Assembly: GCA_000277445.1 (NCBI GenBank)
Contig: AJWJ01000207.1
Span: 1-38,111 of the forward strand
DNA: 38,111 nt
Source of the DNA: Polysphondylium violaceum
Lineage: Eukaryota > Evosea > Eumycetozoa > Dictyosteliales > Dictyosteliaceae
Direction: 5' to 3'
Part shown: positions 10,678-21,400 of the stretch, piece by piece
How the letters are laid out: the number at the start of each line of letters is the position of its first letter
Numbering within the stretch: position 1 is the stretch's first letter
The notes under the pieces: model-generated
Told to the model about the DNA's origin: nothing
Databases searched by the model: none
The model's input: the letters and a program-made list of their open reading frames with translations, nothing else
Translations under genes and position numbers: made by a program

Positions 10678-11036
10678 TGATATCAAAGTGATAGTGTGTT
10701 GGTGGTGGTGTTATTTGTATTTATCACCGAGCTATAATTTGTTTTTACTATTGGTATTGTTGGATATCAGTTAATAAACATAGAATTATTAATATACTAT
10801 ATTATTTATTGTTATCCGCCCATCTTTTCTTTTTCCATTTGTATTTTCATCTCACACACTTTGAGTGGGGAGTTTAGATTTCATTCAACAACCACACACT
10901 CAAAATGTGAGTGAAGTGTGTGTTGAGTGATTTTAACCAAATTAATATATTGAATTGAGTATCTGCAGAAGGATAAAGTAAAGTACATATATTATTACAT
11001 TACTCGGAATAAATATTAGAAATAGAGATATTCAAT
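10678..11036 (+). promoter_or_regulatory. Intergenic region between the beta-helix pair, with repeated TGAGTG/CACTCA elements
   Basis: No gene is seen. From 10851 to 10930 there is a dense set of the same short element in both orientations: CTCACACACTTTGAGTGGGG, then CCACACACTCAAAATGTGAGTG, then AAGTGTGTGTTGAGTGA. CTCACA..TTTGAGTG and its inverse CACTCAAAATGTGAG form an imperfect inverted repeat. It lies 110-190 bp before the ATG at 11037, suiting a transcription-factor array, possibly for a G-box-type factor (inference). Confidence 0.5.
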
Positions 11037-12638
11037 ATGGCTTGGAAAATCTGTATAGGATTATTGGTATTGGTTTGGTTGGGTGCTTGTATGGGCCAGA
11101 CGGTCGAATTGACAACGATGTATGTTGATTTGTACTCGACAAACATGGATCCGTCATGCGGAATGACAAAATCCCAAGCATGTTCGTCAATTTCTGCTGC
11201 CAGAGACTCCTTTCTCCTACTTCCTGTGGCACAGCAAAGTGTGCGTCAGGCGCCCTATGTTTATTCGCCATTAAAGATCATAATGACGCCGGGTACCTAT
11301 GGCCACGCCAACACAAAGATTGACTTTTTCACATTCAATGTCATAATTGAAGCCGAAATAGCAGGCACTGTGACTATCACCGGACTGGATATGGACGATG
11401 CGTTTATTGTCGCACCCTATGCGCCACAGGCCACCAACAACTACACCTACATCACGATAAACAACATCCATTTCGATCAATTTGACAAACAAGTGGTGCA
11501 AATCGACAGAAAGGCAGTGAGTTTTGTGCGATTCAATGGCTGCATATTCAGTAATTCCCGAGACGCCATCACGCTATCGGGGTCGAGTGAGAGCTCATCG
11601 CTGGTGTTTAACAACTGCATCGTTTCGAAAAACAGAGATGGCGCATTGGTGTTTGCCTCAGACGTAAAGGTGTTGATGTACAATGTCACCTTCTCCAACA
11701 ACATCAACTACCAAATTTTCAAAGGATATGCGTCGGGCATCACTCTGGAAAACACCCTCGTTGTTGAAAACTCTTACTATTACATGGAGAACGAGCTGTG
11801 GAATGGGCTGATCAATATATTTGGCGGCGATCTCACCATCTTAAATACCCAGTGGAAGGAAAACAACTCACCGTTCCAGATCTATGCCCGTCAATATGAC
11901 GACCTGACTCAGAGCCCCCATCTCTCGCAGCCTACCCGCATTGCCATTGCGTCGAGCCAGTTTATCAACAACAATGCCGAGACCAATCCGCACAGCTACA
12001 GCACGCTCATCTACCAGGGCAGCTTTAGCGGCATGCTCAACATCACTGACAGTTACCTGGCCTACAACCGAGGCAACGACGTTGGGGCCATATACAGTGA
12101 CTCTGAGACCACCGTTGCCAGGACCTCATTCCTCAACAATTTTGGCGCTGAGGCGGCACAGATATACCACAGAAACCAGTCCTATTACCAAAACTGCACC
12201 TTTACATATGACGACACGATCGAGTACACCGAGTCCAAGTCGCAGCTCTATATGGAACACGTCCCCTACATCGCCTTTACGGACACTGTGTTTATCTACA
12301 CCGACACCGACATCATCAACATTCCGCTGATCCAATGCAAAAACTCGACCATCAAGTTCTACGACTCGCGAATAAAGAGCTCCGATTCCTCCAGCACATA
12401 CCCCATCCACTGCATCTGGGGCTGCACCAAAGCATACTCTCGCTACAAGCTGGGCTGCGAGCGTGACCTCCCTACCTCTGCCCCCAAAGCCTCCCCCAAC
12501 CTCTCCCCCAGCAACGAAACTGCCAAATCAGTGACCAACGAAACCTCGTCTTCCTCCGCCCACCTCACCCACCCCACCTCCATCCTCTTGTCTATCTGTA
12601 TCTCACTCACTATATCTATCTGTTCCTCTCATTTCTAA
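11037..12638 (+). CDS. Secreted beta-helix surface protein with GPI-type C-terminus
   Basis: A single exon codes 533 aa. Residues 1-20 are a signal peptide (ICIGLLVLVWLGACMG). The shared N-terminal block is MYVDLYSTNMDPSCG..ACSSI, then ITPGTYG-like beta-helix entry and many rungs (FNGCIFSNSRDA, FNNCIVSKNRDG, MYNVTFSNNI, ASSQFINNNAE, ARTSFLNNFG). Before the stalk, IQCKNSTI and CIWGC..LGCERD match the Cys cluster of the gene at 8946. The stalk is Ser/Thr/Pro-rich, and the protein ends in a hydrophobic segment (PTSILLSICISLTISIC) with only a few residues after it, the pattern of a GPI-anchor signal rather than a transmembrane helix with a tail. The 3' half is strikingly GC-rich. It is a diverged tandem duplicate of the gene upstream with a different anchor. 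Confidence 0.88.
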   Translation: MAWKICIGLLVLVWLGACMGQTVELTTMYVDLYSTNMDPSCGMTKSQACSSISAARDSFLLLPVAQQSVRQAPYVYSPLKIIMTPGTYGHANTKIDFFTFNVIIEAEIAGTVTITGLDMDDAFIVAPYAPQATNNYTYITINNIHFDQFDKQVVQIDRKAVSFVRFNGCIFSNSRDAITLSGSSESSSLVFNNCIVSKNRDGALVFASDVKVLMYNVTFSNNINYQIFKGYASGITLENTLVVENSYYYMENELWNGLINIFGGDLTILNTQWKENNSPFQIYARQYDDLTQSPHLSQPTRIAIASSQFINNNAETNPHSYSTLIYQGSFSGMLNITDSYLAYNRGNDVGAIYSDSETTVARTSFLNNFGAEAAQIYHRNQSYYQNCTFTYDDTIEYTESKSQLYMEHVPYIAFTDTVFIYTDTDIINIPLIQCKNSTIKFYDSRIKSSDSSSTYPIHCIWGCTKAYSRYKLGCERDLPTSAPKASPNLSPSNETAKSVTNETSSSSAHLTHPTSILLSICISLTISICSSHF

Positions 12639-12922
12639 ATATATCCAAGTTTCTTGGAATGAAAATAAAAAAAAAAAATTTCCCGCGCATTTTTTTTTTG
12701 CTGTTTTTTTTTTTTTGATTTTNTAAAAAAATTTAGCAGTTATTTCTTTTGCATGATAGAGATACTGTCTATGAACAGATACATTGTATCATCACCTTGT
12801 ACATATTTATATTTGTAGTTTAGTCTGTGGAGAAGAAAGAGTATAGAATAGAGATTAGAAACTGAATTGTTGTCAAATCGAAAAGAGATAGTATCACAAT
12901 AATTATATATATCAGCTAAACA
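12639..12922. other. Intergenic: 3' end signal and Rad21 promoter, one ambiguous base
   Basis: A run containing AATAAA soon after the stop at 12638 is a likely polyadenylation signal. A CCCGCGC box is followed by T runs with a central TTTGCTG between about 12680 and 12720. Base 12723 is N, so this A/T-homopolymer stretch may be misassembled. Confidence 0.55.
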
Positions 12923-15302
12923 ATGTTCTTTTCGCAACTTGTTTTGGCAAAGAGAGGTGCTCTTGCTAAAGTATGGTTAGCAGGTCATTGGGATAAAAAG
13001 TTGGCTAAAAATGTAGTCTTTGCCACCAATATTCCTAAATCAGTTCGTAGGTATTCATATGATTATGACACCAAATGATCATCTTATCAAGTATTAACAA
13101 CAACCACGAATATAGGTAAAATTTTACATCCACATTTACCATTGGCCCTTCGTATGTCTTCACATTTATTGTTGGGTGTAGTAAGAATTTTCAGTAAGAA
13201 AGCAAAGTATTTATTAAGTGATTGTACAGAAGCCGTTGTAAAATTAAAAGGTCTATCAAAAACAGTATCAAAGATTGATCTTCCTTCTGAAAAAGTAGAT
13301 CCACATTCACTTTTAACAGCTGGTCCACGTGCGACTGATTCAAAACCAGTCGTCTATCAAGAAGTAGATAAATTCCTTAGAAATATAGATATTAGAGAGT
13401 AAGTAGTATTAGTAGTAGTAGTGTTGTTTGTCGTAGTATTATATTAATAATGAAATATCATCAATTTATAGTTTAGTAGTAGATCCATATTATGATCCAA
13501 ATAAATTAAATCCAGAACCAAAACCACCCTATCCACCAGAGATCATGGAATCAACAGAGATGGAGTATGAAGAACCAGGATCGGTATCACCAAAAAGATT
13601 TAAATCAAATGAACTCAGAGAAGCAGAGCCAGTGGCACTTAGAACACCAGAGTCTGAACAACAACAAAAACAAAAAGATGCATTCAAAACACCAGAATCA
13701 ATGACTAAATCATTGTTGGGCGAGTTGGAAGCAGGTTTTAATCCATTACAATTTGACGTCACACCCTATACACCACCCCCCATGCCAGCCATTCCCACAG
13801 GCGGCACACCAACCACACCGGGCATGTTGAATTTCAATCAAATGACTGGTGTAGACGATGTTTTACAACTTCCTGATTTCCCTCAAGATGATCAAGCACC
13901 ACTTGCACACGACGATTATCCCAATATAGCCGGCGGCTACGATGACGACGATAGAAGAGAACCTTTGCCCGAAGGACCAGAGGAGGAGCAGCCTATGATA
14001 GGCGTTGATGGCGCAGCCCCAGCACCCGCAACAGAAGCCCTCACAGATCAACAAATCAAAGACCAACTCCAAAACAAATTTGGCCAAACTCCTGCTGCTG
14101 CTGCCGCCACCGCAGAGCCCAAAGAGCCCAAGAAAAGAAGATCAACAACGACCCTCTCTTCACAAATGTTGAGAAAATACAGCAACATCAAGACCCTGTG
14201 CGACAGAAGCGGTTTGTCAACTGAATCGATCAGCAAAAAGAAACAAACCTCGCCCAAGCAAAAGATACTCGAGCCCATCAGAAAGGGTATGTCCAAGGCT
14301 TTTGAATCATTTTTCAAAAAGAACCTCCAATACAAATACCCCAACCATCTCTTGGTCTCTGAGTGCAACGAACTGTCGTTTATCAGAAACAAAAAGGCAT
14401 ACAACATCATGATGGAGGCCGATGTAAAAGATCAAGTCATGGAGTCCAACCAAATCACCTTTAACGACCTCGGTATCCCCACCTTTGGCGGAACCAACGC
14501 GCAAGAGGAACAATCGATCGAAGAGGCCTTTGTCAAATCGGTCAACAACAGGATCATTGCCGAACACAAGCAACCCAACAAAACACTTGTCGCCCAACCG
14601 CTCTCTGAGGAAGAACAAAAACTTGTAGATAAAAATAAAAAACAAACTCACGAAAGAGAGGTCCTCGGCCTGCCCTTTTCCTTTTTCGATCCCAACGAGC
14701 GATACGACCTCAGATCTGCTCCGGGCATGGAAACCATCTCGCCAGAATTCGGTGCACCCATCCACGACGAGCCCCCTCAACCCCAACCACAACACCGAGA
14801 GGACGAGGAAGACGAACGTCGAAATGAACCTCTCCCCGAGTCGCCTCGTGGAGAAGTCCCCATGGGTGGCTATGACGAAGATGTGCCCTACTTGCCCGAA
14901 ATGGAGCTACCCCAATTCCCCTACGAAAACATGGAGGAGCCCGAACTCGAAGAACACAAGCGTAGAGAGAGTCTTCTCGCCAAACAAATTGAACAACAAA
15001 AAGAAATGCAAGAAAAGAGAATCTGGTCCAAAAAGACAGCATCCACCCACACCATTCTCGAAAACTATTTCAATGCAAGACCCGCCAACGAACCAATTCA
15101 ATTCCTCAACGACATGCTCCAAGTTACCACTCAAAACAAAAGTCGTGCCGTTGCAGCAGGTATTTTTTATGAACTTTTAATTTTAAAAACCAAAACCTTG
15201 GTGGATTTGGAGCAATCTGAGCCTTTTGGTGAAATTAGTATTTCAAAGACTGAACTCTTTGATCATACTGATGATTGGACTGTTGTAGATGAAAAAGAAT
15301 AA
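12923..15302 (+). CDS. rad21: Cohesin kleisin subunit Rad21/Scc1
   Basis: Exons are 12923-13046, 13116-13398 and 13472-15302, giving 745 aa. The N-terminus is the kleisin Smc3-binding domain: [26 protein letters not shown], then [20 protein letters not shown] and [13 protein letters not shown]. The C-terminus (about 666-730) is the Smc1-binding winged helix: [39 protein letters not shown]. Rad21 closes the cohesin ring round sister chromatids in the nucleus and is cut by separase at anaphase. The middle is acidic and Pro-rich, with TPES-type sites and two related blocks ([11 protein letters not shown] near 300, [11 protein letters not shown] near 585). DEEDER near 577 fits the separase consensus (D/S/E)xExxR, a candidate only. 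The 'A-L-x-S-H-L-L-L-G' type suggests mitotic Rad21 rather than Rec8, though the two can be hard to separate. Confidence 0.95.
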
Positions 15303-15817
15303 ACTGTTTTTATTCTTTATTTTAATAATATTTTTGGTCTTTTACTTTTTTTATTTTATTTTTTGTATACCATCCATAATAACGATATCAAGTTCATATA
15401 CAAAACAGGAACATCACACATTCAACTAATATGAATGAATGCTAAAAAAAAACTCAGAAAATATATCAAATTCTTAGAAGCAAAATCTTTTTAAATTATC
15501 CTCTGCATATCTTATAAAAAAGATATGATTTCTTTTGAAAATTAATTTCGATGGTGATTGTCGGTTTTTTTTTTTTTTTTACTACAAATTTTTTTGCAGT
15601 TTGGGTAGCGCAAAATATCTCACCACATTCAACCAATTCCCTTACTTACACACACTCTCACACAGATATTATATATATCTATACACACAACACACACACA
15701 CATAATTATTTGTTGGATAACACACTTATAGTGGTGCGGTGAAAATAGGAAATTAAATTTAAAGATATATATTTCCATACATTTATTTATTCATTTTCAC
15801 ACAACAATTAGAGTAAC
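15303..15817. promoter_or_regulatory. Intergenic region: Rad21 3' end and DGK promoter
   Basis: No gene is seen. A T run near 15567-15580 with TTTTTTTGCAG at about 15590-15600 matches the T-run/GCA element of other promoters here. A CA-rich stretch (15650-15703) follows, then an AT-rich leader. A weak open frame at 15551 is low-complexity and lacks coding bias. Confidence 0.5.
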
Positions 15818-18116
15818 ATGACAGAGGTCTCTTTAGAAACATTGCCGGTGGTAAATAGGCCACCAACACATAATTTTAAGATTAAATCATTTAGTTCATT
15901 TGTAAGTATTCATCCCCAATGCATGAGTAGGTCAAATACTAATACATACATTCACAGACATTTTGTGATTATTGTGGACAGTTGTTGTGGGGTATTTGTG
16001 CTCAGGGATACCAATGTGTAGATTGTAATTTTAGTTCCCATTCTCATTGCACTGGATTGGTGAAATCAATTTGTAAAACAACTTTAACAAACACTATAGC
16101 TAGAGCACATGATTTTAGCAAGACTTCGAAATCAATATCAAAGTTTTGTAATCTATGCAGAGAAACTACTTTTACAATCTCTGGTGAGCCACTTTGTTGT
16201 AAGGATTGCAGATATATAGTTCATTCCCATTGTAAAGAAAAGGCACCAAATACATGTAGAATACCTTATAATACAAGAGTATGTATATAGATTACGTGAA
16301 TATAGGTACGAGACAGAAATGATATTAATCATAATAAACACATAACATCAAAGAATCAATATAACCATAATGATGAGAGTGATAGTGATAGTGATGATGA
16401 AGAAAGCAGGAAAAACAAAAACAAAAATAACAACAATAATCATATACATTATCACCATTGGGTTGAAGGTAATTTAAAGGAATCAAAGAAATGTGTCTAT
16501 TGTTTGGAATCATGTGATAAGTCATTCTCTTTGGCAAATTATAAATGTCTATGGTGTTCCAAACATTTACACAGTGGTTGTTATGATAAACATGATCCAA
16601 TATGTGATTTTGGTACACTGTCAGAGATGATTATACCACCCTATTTAATTGATTTAATCGAACCCGAATCAAAAGGAACCAACGATCATCCAAATCATCT
16701 TCAATGGAAACTATCGGGTCCTATTCATTCCAAAACTTTGTTTGTATTTATAAATTCAAAGAGTGGCGGTCAATTGGGTTCTACTTTAATTAGAAAGTTC
16801 TCTTCCATTCTTAATCCAATTCAAATCATTGATTTAATTCATCATGGTCCAAACTATGCGTAGGTATTATGTATATTGGAGAGGTCATATAGCCGATTTC
16901 TAATATTAATAATAATACAGAATGCAAGTGATTAAAAACTATTTACAAGAATATCCAAATGATACAAACAAGTTTAGATTATTGGTATGTGGAGGTGATG
17001 GTACAGTTGGTTGGATATTACAAGTGATTAGAAAATTTGATTTACCTTCAATACCAATAGGTATCATTCCACTTGGCACTGGAAATGATTTAGCTAGATC
17101 TCTAGGTTGGGGCATGGGCTACGATAATGAGAAATTAACTTCAATTTTAAAAAAGATTAATGATTCTAAACTCATTCAATTGGATACGTAAGTAGAGATA
17201 GTGGTAATGATGGTGGCGATAGTGATTGTAGTATTAATATTTTCATACTCAATAAAGATGGCAGGTTGAAATCAAAGATCACTTGAATGACGAAAACAAT
17301 AAGACTATTACAATGAATAACTATTTTAGTATTGGGTTGGATGCATCCATAGCTTTGGGATTCCATTTGGCGAGAAATGCCAATCCAGGTCTTTTCACTG
17401 GAAGAACAGTCAACAAACTCTGGTACACAAAGATTGGTTTGGAGGAATTTGTGACAAAGAATTTTGTCAAATTGACAAAAGTCACAAAGATCATTGTCGA
17501 TGGCGTTGAAATTAAAATTGATAAAGGTGTTGAGGGCATCATGATATTGAATCTCGGCAGCTATGCCGGTGGCGTTGATTTGTGGGGCAAGAAGCGACCC
17601 AAACTGTTGGAGAAACAATTTATCGACGACCAAATGATGGAAATTGTCGGTGTCACAGGGTTGCCCCATTTGGGCAGTTGTTTGGGTAATTTAGCATCGC
17701 CTATAAAGCTGGCCCAGGGCAGAGACATTGTCATTCACGTCGACAAGAGTCATGTTGAAAAGACGTGCGAGTTTGCCTTCCAAGTCGATGGCGAGCCTGA
17801 ACCCATCGAATCCCACATCTACACTTTCCACATCACCTTCCTCAAAAAAGTAAATATGCTCTATCACAAGGAATTCAAACCCAGAGTCAAACAAAGTAAA
17901 TTGGAATTTGATTTATCAACCGTCCAAGTATCCACTCTCTCCACCGCTACCTCTCCAACAACACACAATCAAACCATTGATGAAATCACCATACCAATTA
18001 CTAAAATCCAAGAGAGTGACGAGGACGACAGCGATACTGACACCGATCAAGATCAACACACCAACTTTATCGATGACAACCACGAAGTTGTGAAAAAAGG
18101 CGAAGAATTAGATTAG
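15818..18116 (+). CDS. dgkA: Diacylglycerol kinase with three cysteine-rich C1-type domains
   Basis: Exons are 15818-15901, 15958-16278, 16306 or 16354 to 16859, 16921-17187 and 17258-18116, giving about 680-694 aa. The enzyme phosphorylates diacylglycerol to phosphatidic acid, ending DAG signals. The first C1 domain starts [20 protein letters not shown] and continues to CNFSSHSHC; a second runs from FCNLCRE to [12 protein letters not shown]; a third, the extended type next to the catalytic domain, has [21 protein letters not shown]. The catalytic part has [10 protein letters not shown], the nucleotide loop [21 protein letters not shown], and the accessory half with [16 protein letters not shown] and a GGVDLWG segment. 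The second splice is uncertain: the nearest acceptor makes a 27-bp intron, the next in-frame one a 75-bp intron. The C-terminus is acidic. D. discoideum dgkA is the closest match I know; orthology is inferred. Confidence 0.9.
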
Positions 18117-18499
18117 AGGCAAAATAAATATTTATTTGAAATTGTATAAATTAATTACTTTATCCACCACCCATTTACTGATAGACACTTGCTCATGAAT
18201 TAAGTATCTTGATCAAACAATCCCATCGATTTTTGGGTTGTGCATAAAAAAATCTAGATTTTCTTTTTTTTTTTAATATTTTTTTTCAATTTTTATAAAA
18301 TTTTTTGGGAGGGCAAAGGGCCTACGCCACATCTCGCCCACCACACAATCAATTTGATGAATCCTCGTTGTTGTGTTGATATCCATCTCGGTCTTTTTTT
18401 TCTTTTTTTTATTATTCTTACTTACAGTTGTTGAGGTTCTCCCTCCCTTTGGTTTGTTTGTTTGTTTGTGTTTGGGTAGGGTGTGTATGAATCGTAATA
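18117..18499. promoter_or_regulatory. Intergenic region: DGK 3' end and kinase promoter
   Basis: AATAAA at 18123-18128 is a likely polyadenylation signal for the DGK gene. TTGTGCATAAAAAAAT near 18238, then T runs, and a purine/pyrimidine leader before the ATG at 18500. No gene is seen on either strand. Confidence 0.5.
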
Positions 18500-21400
18500 A
18501 TGAGTAATAATCAAACAACAACGACAACTGCAACCACTGCATCCTCGGCAAACACAGCAGACAGCAGCAGTAATAATTCAAACTTTCAGAACGACGATGA
18601 AATTATCTATTCTGGATTTCTTACAAAACAAGGTGGAAATGTTCATAATTGTATGTAGTCGTGGGAGCATGATCGATCATAACGTTGGACTTAGAGTATT
18701 AATGTAGGGTATCAATACAATAATAGGGAAAATAAGATGGTTTGTTTTAAAAAAGGGTACTCTAACTTATTATCTCACAAATATAAATTGGGAGTTTTCT
18801 AAACCTAGAGGAATCATATATCTGACAAAGAGAACAGAGGTAAAAGAGACTGATTATAGGAATAGAAAGTTTTGTTTTACAGTGAATCCAAACTATCATA
18901 TTGAAAGTCAACAATCTCAATCAAATCCACCAACACCAGGTGCTCCTAGATTACCTACCACCAATAGAATATATTTAATTTCTGCTCAAACTATATTTGA
19001 TCAAGGAAAGTGGATAGAAAAGATTAGATCTGCATTAAATGATGTATGTGTTGTTGTTGTTGTTGTTGTTGCAGAGATGATGTATCGTATATTAATTAAT
19101 ACATATGCAGGGATCGAAAATATCTAAAAAGAAAGCAAATCAAATTGAAAAAGTAAAGGAAATGGTACAGTTTAAAAGAAAGGATTCATTGCCTACAACA
19201 CCAACACTATTAAATAGAACAAAAGCATCTGAGACTGTAAATGAGAACATCAAGGTATCGTTATCAAAGAGAAAGTTTTATTTCTATCATGACAATTTAA
19301 CAGTACCTTTGTTGTCATATGTAGATTCACCCGAACCTACTCCAATACAATACCAAAACTATCATCATCGTAGAGATAACAACAACAGTAGTAATAACAG
19401 TAGTAGCAACAATAGTAGTAAATCAACATCACCCACTGGCTCACCAACTATATCGCCATCAACGTCACCCACTCGATCTTCTCCCTTTCAGTTTGTTAAA
19501 TCCAAACCACCATCAGTGTCTTCGTCTTCGTCGTCATCCTCTACAAACACACCATCATTATCCACATCACCCTCCTCATCGCGACCTGCTTCACCAATAA
19601 AGAATTTACTCGATGAACCATCACCCTTTTATAATAAGCCAGTCACCTATATAGATATCAATAACAACAATAACAACAACAGTACAAGTAGTACACCGAT
19701 TAGTAATATATCACCATCATCTTCGCCAACAAACCCCAATCACTTGGGATTCCACAGACATCAACCAAAGATCATTGTTCATCATTTAGTGAGAGATTCA
19801 TTTCAAATCAGTAATATTGGCACTTGCTCTTTCAACTTTGAGATCCTGTCTCCGTTTGACCCCAACTACGCCATCACGTTCCTTCCCACCAGCGGGATCA
19901 TAGCCAAGGGCGAGTCGTTGAGCGTGGTGGTAGAGTTGATAGTCTACAATCACATCGAGGTCGATATATACAGCACACTACATATCAGAGGAGGCGGCGA
20001 GTTTACGCTGTACAGCAGGGTTGAGACCGACCCCTATCTTCCCCTCTTCCTGCAATCGTGCTCGGGCGTGGCATTGTCTCAAGAGTCGCACAAAAAGATG
20101 ACAAACTTTATCAGAAGCAATCCCAAGATGCTCAAGCCCTTGCAAGAGCTGGCACACACCATGATCACCGAGGGCAGACACATTGACCCCAAGTCCATGT
20201 CACTGCCCTCAATCTCTCCGCGTCACGGCAGTGGTCCGCTGTCAAGGGTGCGTCTGTCCAAGTACATGCTCACATTTACCAGAAACAAAAAGAACTCGGG
20301 TGGAGACTTGGTCCAGAGCACGGCCAAGATTTATCAGCTGCTCAGCGACAAGTTTCTCATCTCCAACTCGGGTCAAATGGATGCGTCGTTTCAGTTTTAC
20401 ATCCCCAACTCGTCGGTGGCGAAAAGCAAGTACTCGCTGTCGCTTGTTCCCAAAAACGGCACGGTAGCCTGTGGCGAGTGGTTCTACATAAAGTGTACAA
20501 TGACCGTGTTTGAAGAGACAGAGATATCCGAGGTGATCCAATTGGTCATCAACCAAAAAGAGATTCATCACATCCTCATCTCAATCAAATGCGAAAACAT
20601 CCACTCGGGCAACAAAGAAATTGATCTGAGCAAAGAGGTCGTTCTCAAGGAAAGACTGGGCGTGGGTGCCACTGGCGATATTTACAAGGGCCTCATTTCC
20701 ATCCAGAACCTCAAGTACCATCTCAGTCAAGTGTCGTTTGATTCGGGCGGCTGGGTGGCGCGACGTCTGCCCTCTAGCGACAGTCTTACCAAAGACTCCG
20801 TCGCAGAGAGCGACATGGTGGTTGTGGCCGTCAAGATCCTGCATCCCCTCACAGAACCCTCCAACGAGATGATCCAAGACTTTTATAACGAGGTCCGTGT
20901 GCTCAGTATGCTCAACCATCCCAACGTGGTCAAATACGTCGGCGGCTGCACAAAGATTGGCCAATGGTCCATTGTTATGGAGTATGTGCCCGGAGGCAAT
21001 CTCATGGAGGTGTTGGCCAATCCCGTGCTAATCATACCCTTTAAATTGGTGCTAAAGATGGCCATCGACATTGCCAAGGGCATCCACTATCTCCACTCGC
21101 TGGGAATCTTGCATTTGGACCTCAAATCGCCCAACTTGCTCGTCCAATCGCTGAGCTTGGGTTCCAAGGTCAACATCAAGGTTGCAGACTTTAACACCTG
21201 CATCAATAGAAGCCGTCTCACACATTTCTTTACGCCAAGCAACATTGAAGACGACGGCAAGAAAGGCACCACCCTCTGGATGGCACCCGAGGTTATCAGG
21301 GGCGCCCTCTATAGTGAGAAATGTGATGTCTTTTCATTTGGTATCATTCTCTGGGAATTGGTCACACGTACACTACCCTACTCTAACATCAGCTTCAATT

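Noticed and set aside
12660-12735. A/T homopolymers with CCCGCGC as a structural element
   Set aside because: There is an N at 12723 and long homopolymers, so the exact sequence is unreliable.
14710-15042. Antisense open frame of 110 residues within Rad21
   Set aside because: It is a shadow of the GC-rich Rad21 linker, with no start context, family motif or independent codon bias. The same holds for the antisense frames at 13863, 14048, 14307, 20242 and 20581.
15645-15705. CA/TA-rich stretch as a possible functional repeat
   Set aside because: It is an imperfect dinucleotide-rich leader of a kind common in AT-rich gaps; nothing specific is shown.
16504-16863. Separate gene for the DGK third Cys-rich segment
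   Set aside because: The segment is in frame with the catalytic part and upstream C1 domains through ordinary introns, so it is an internal exon.
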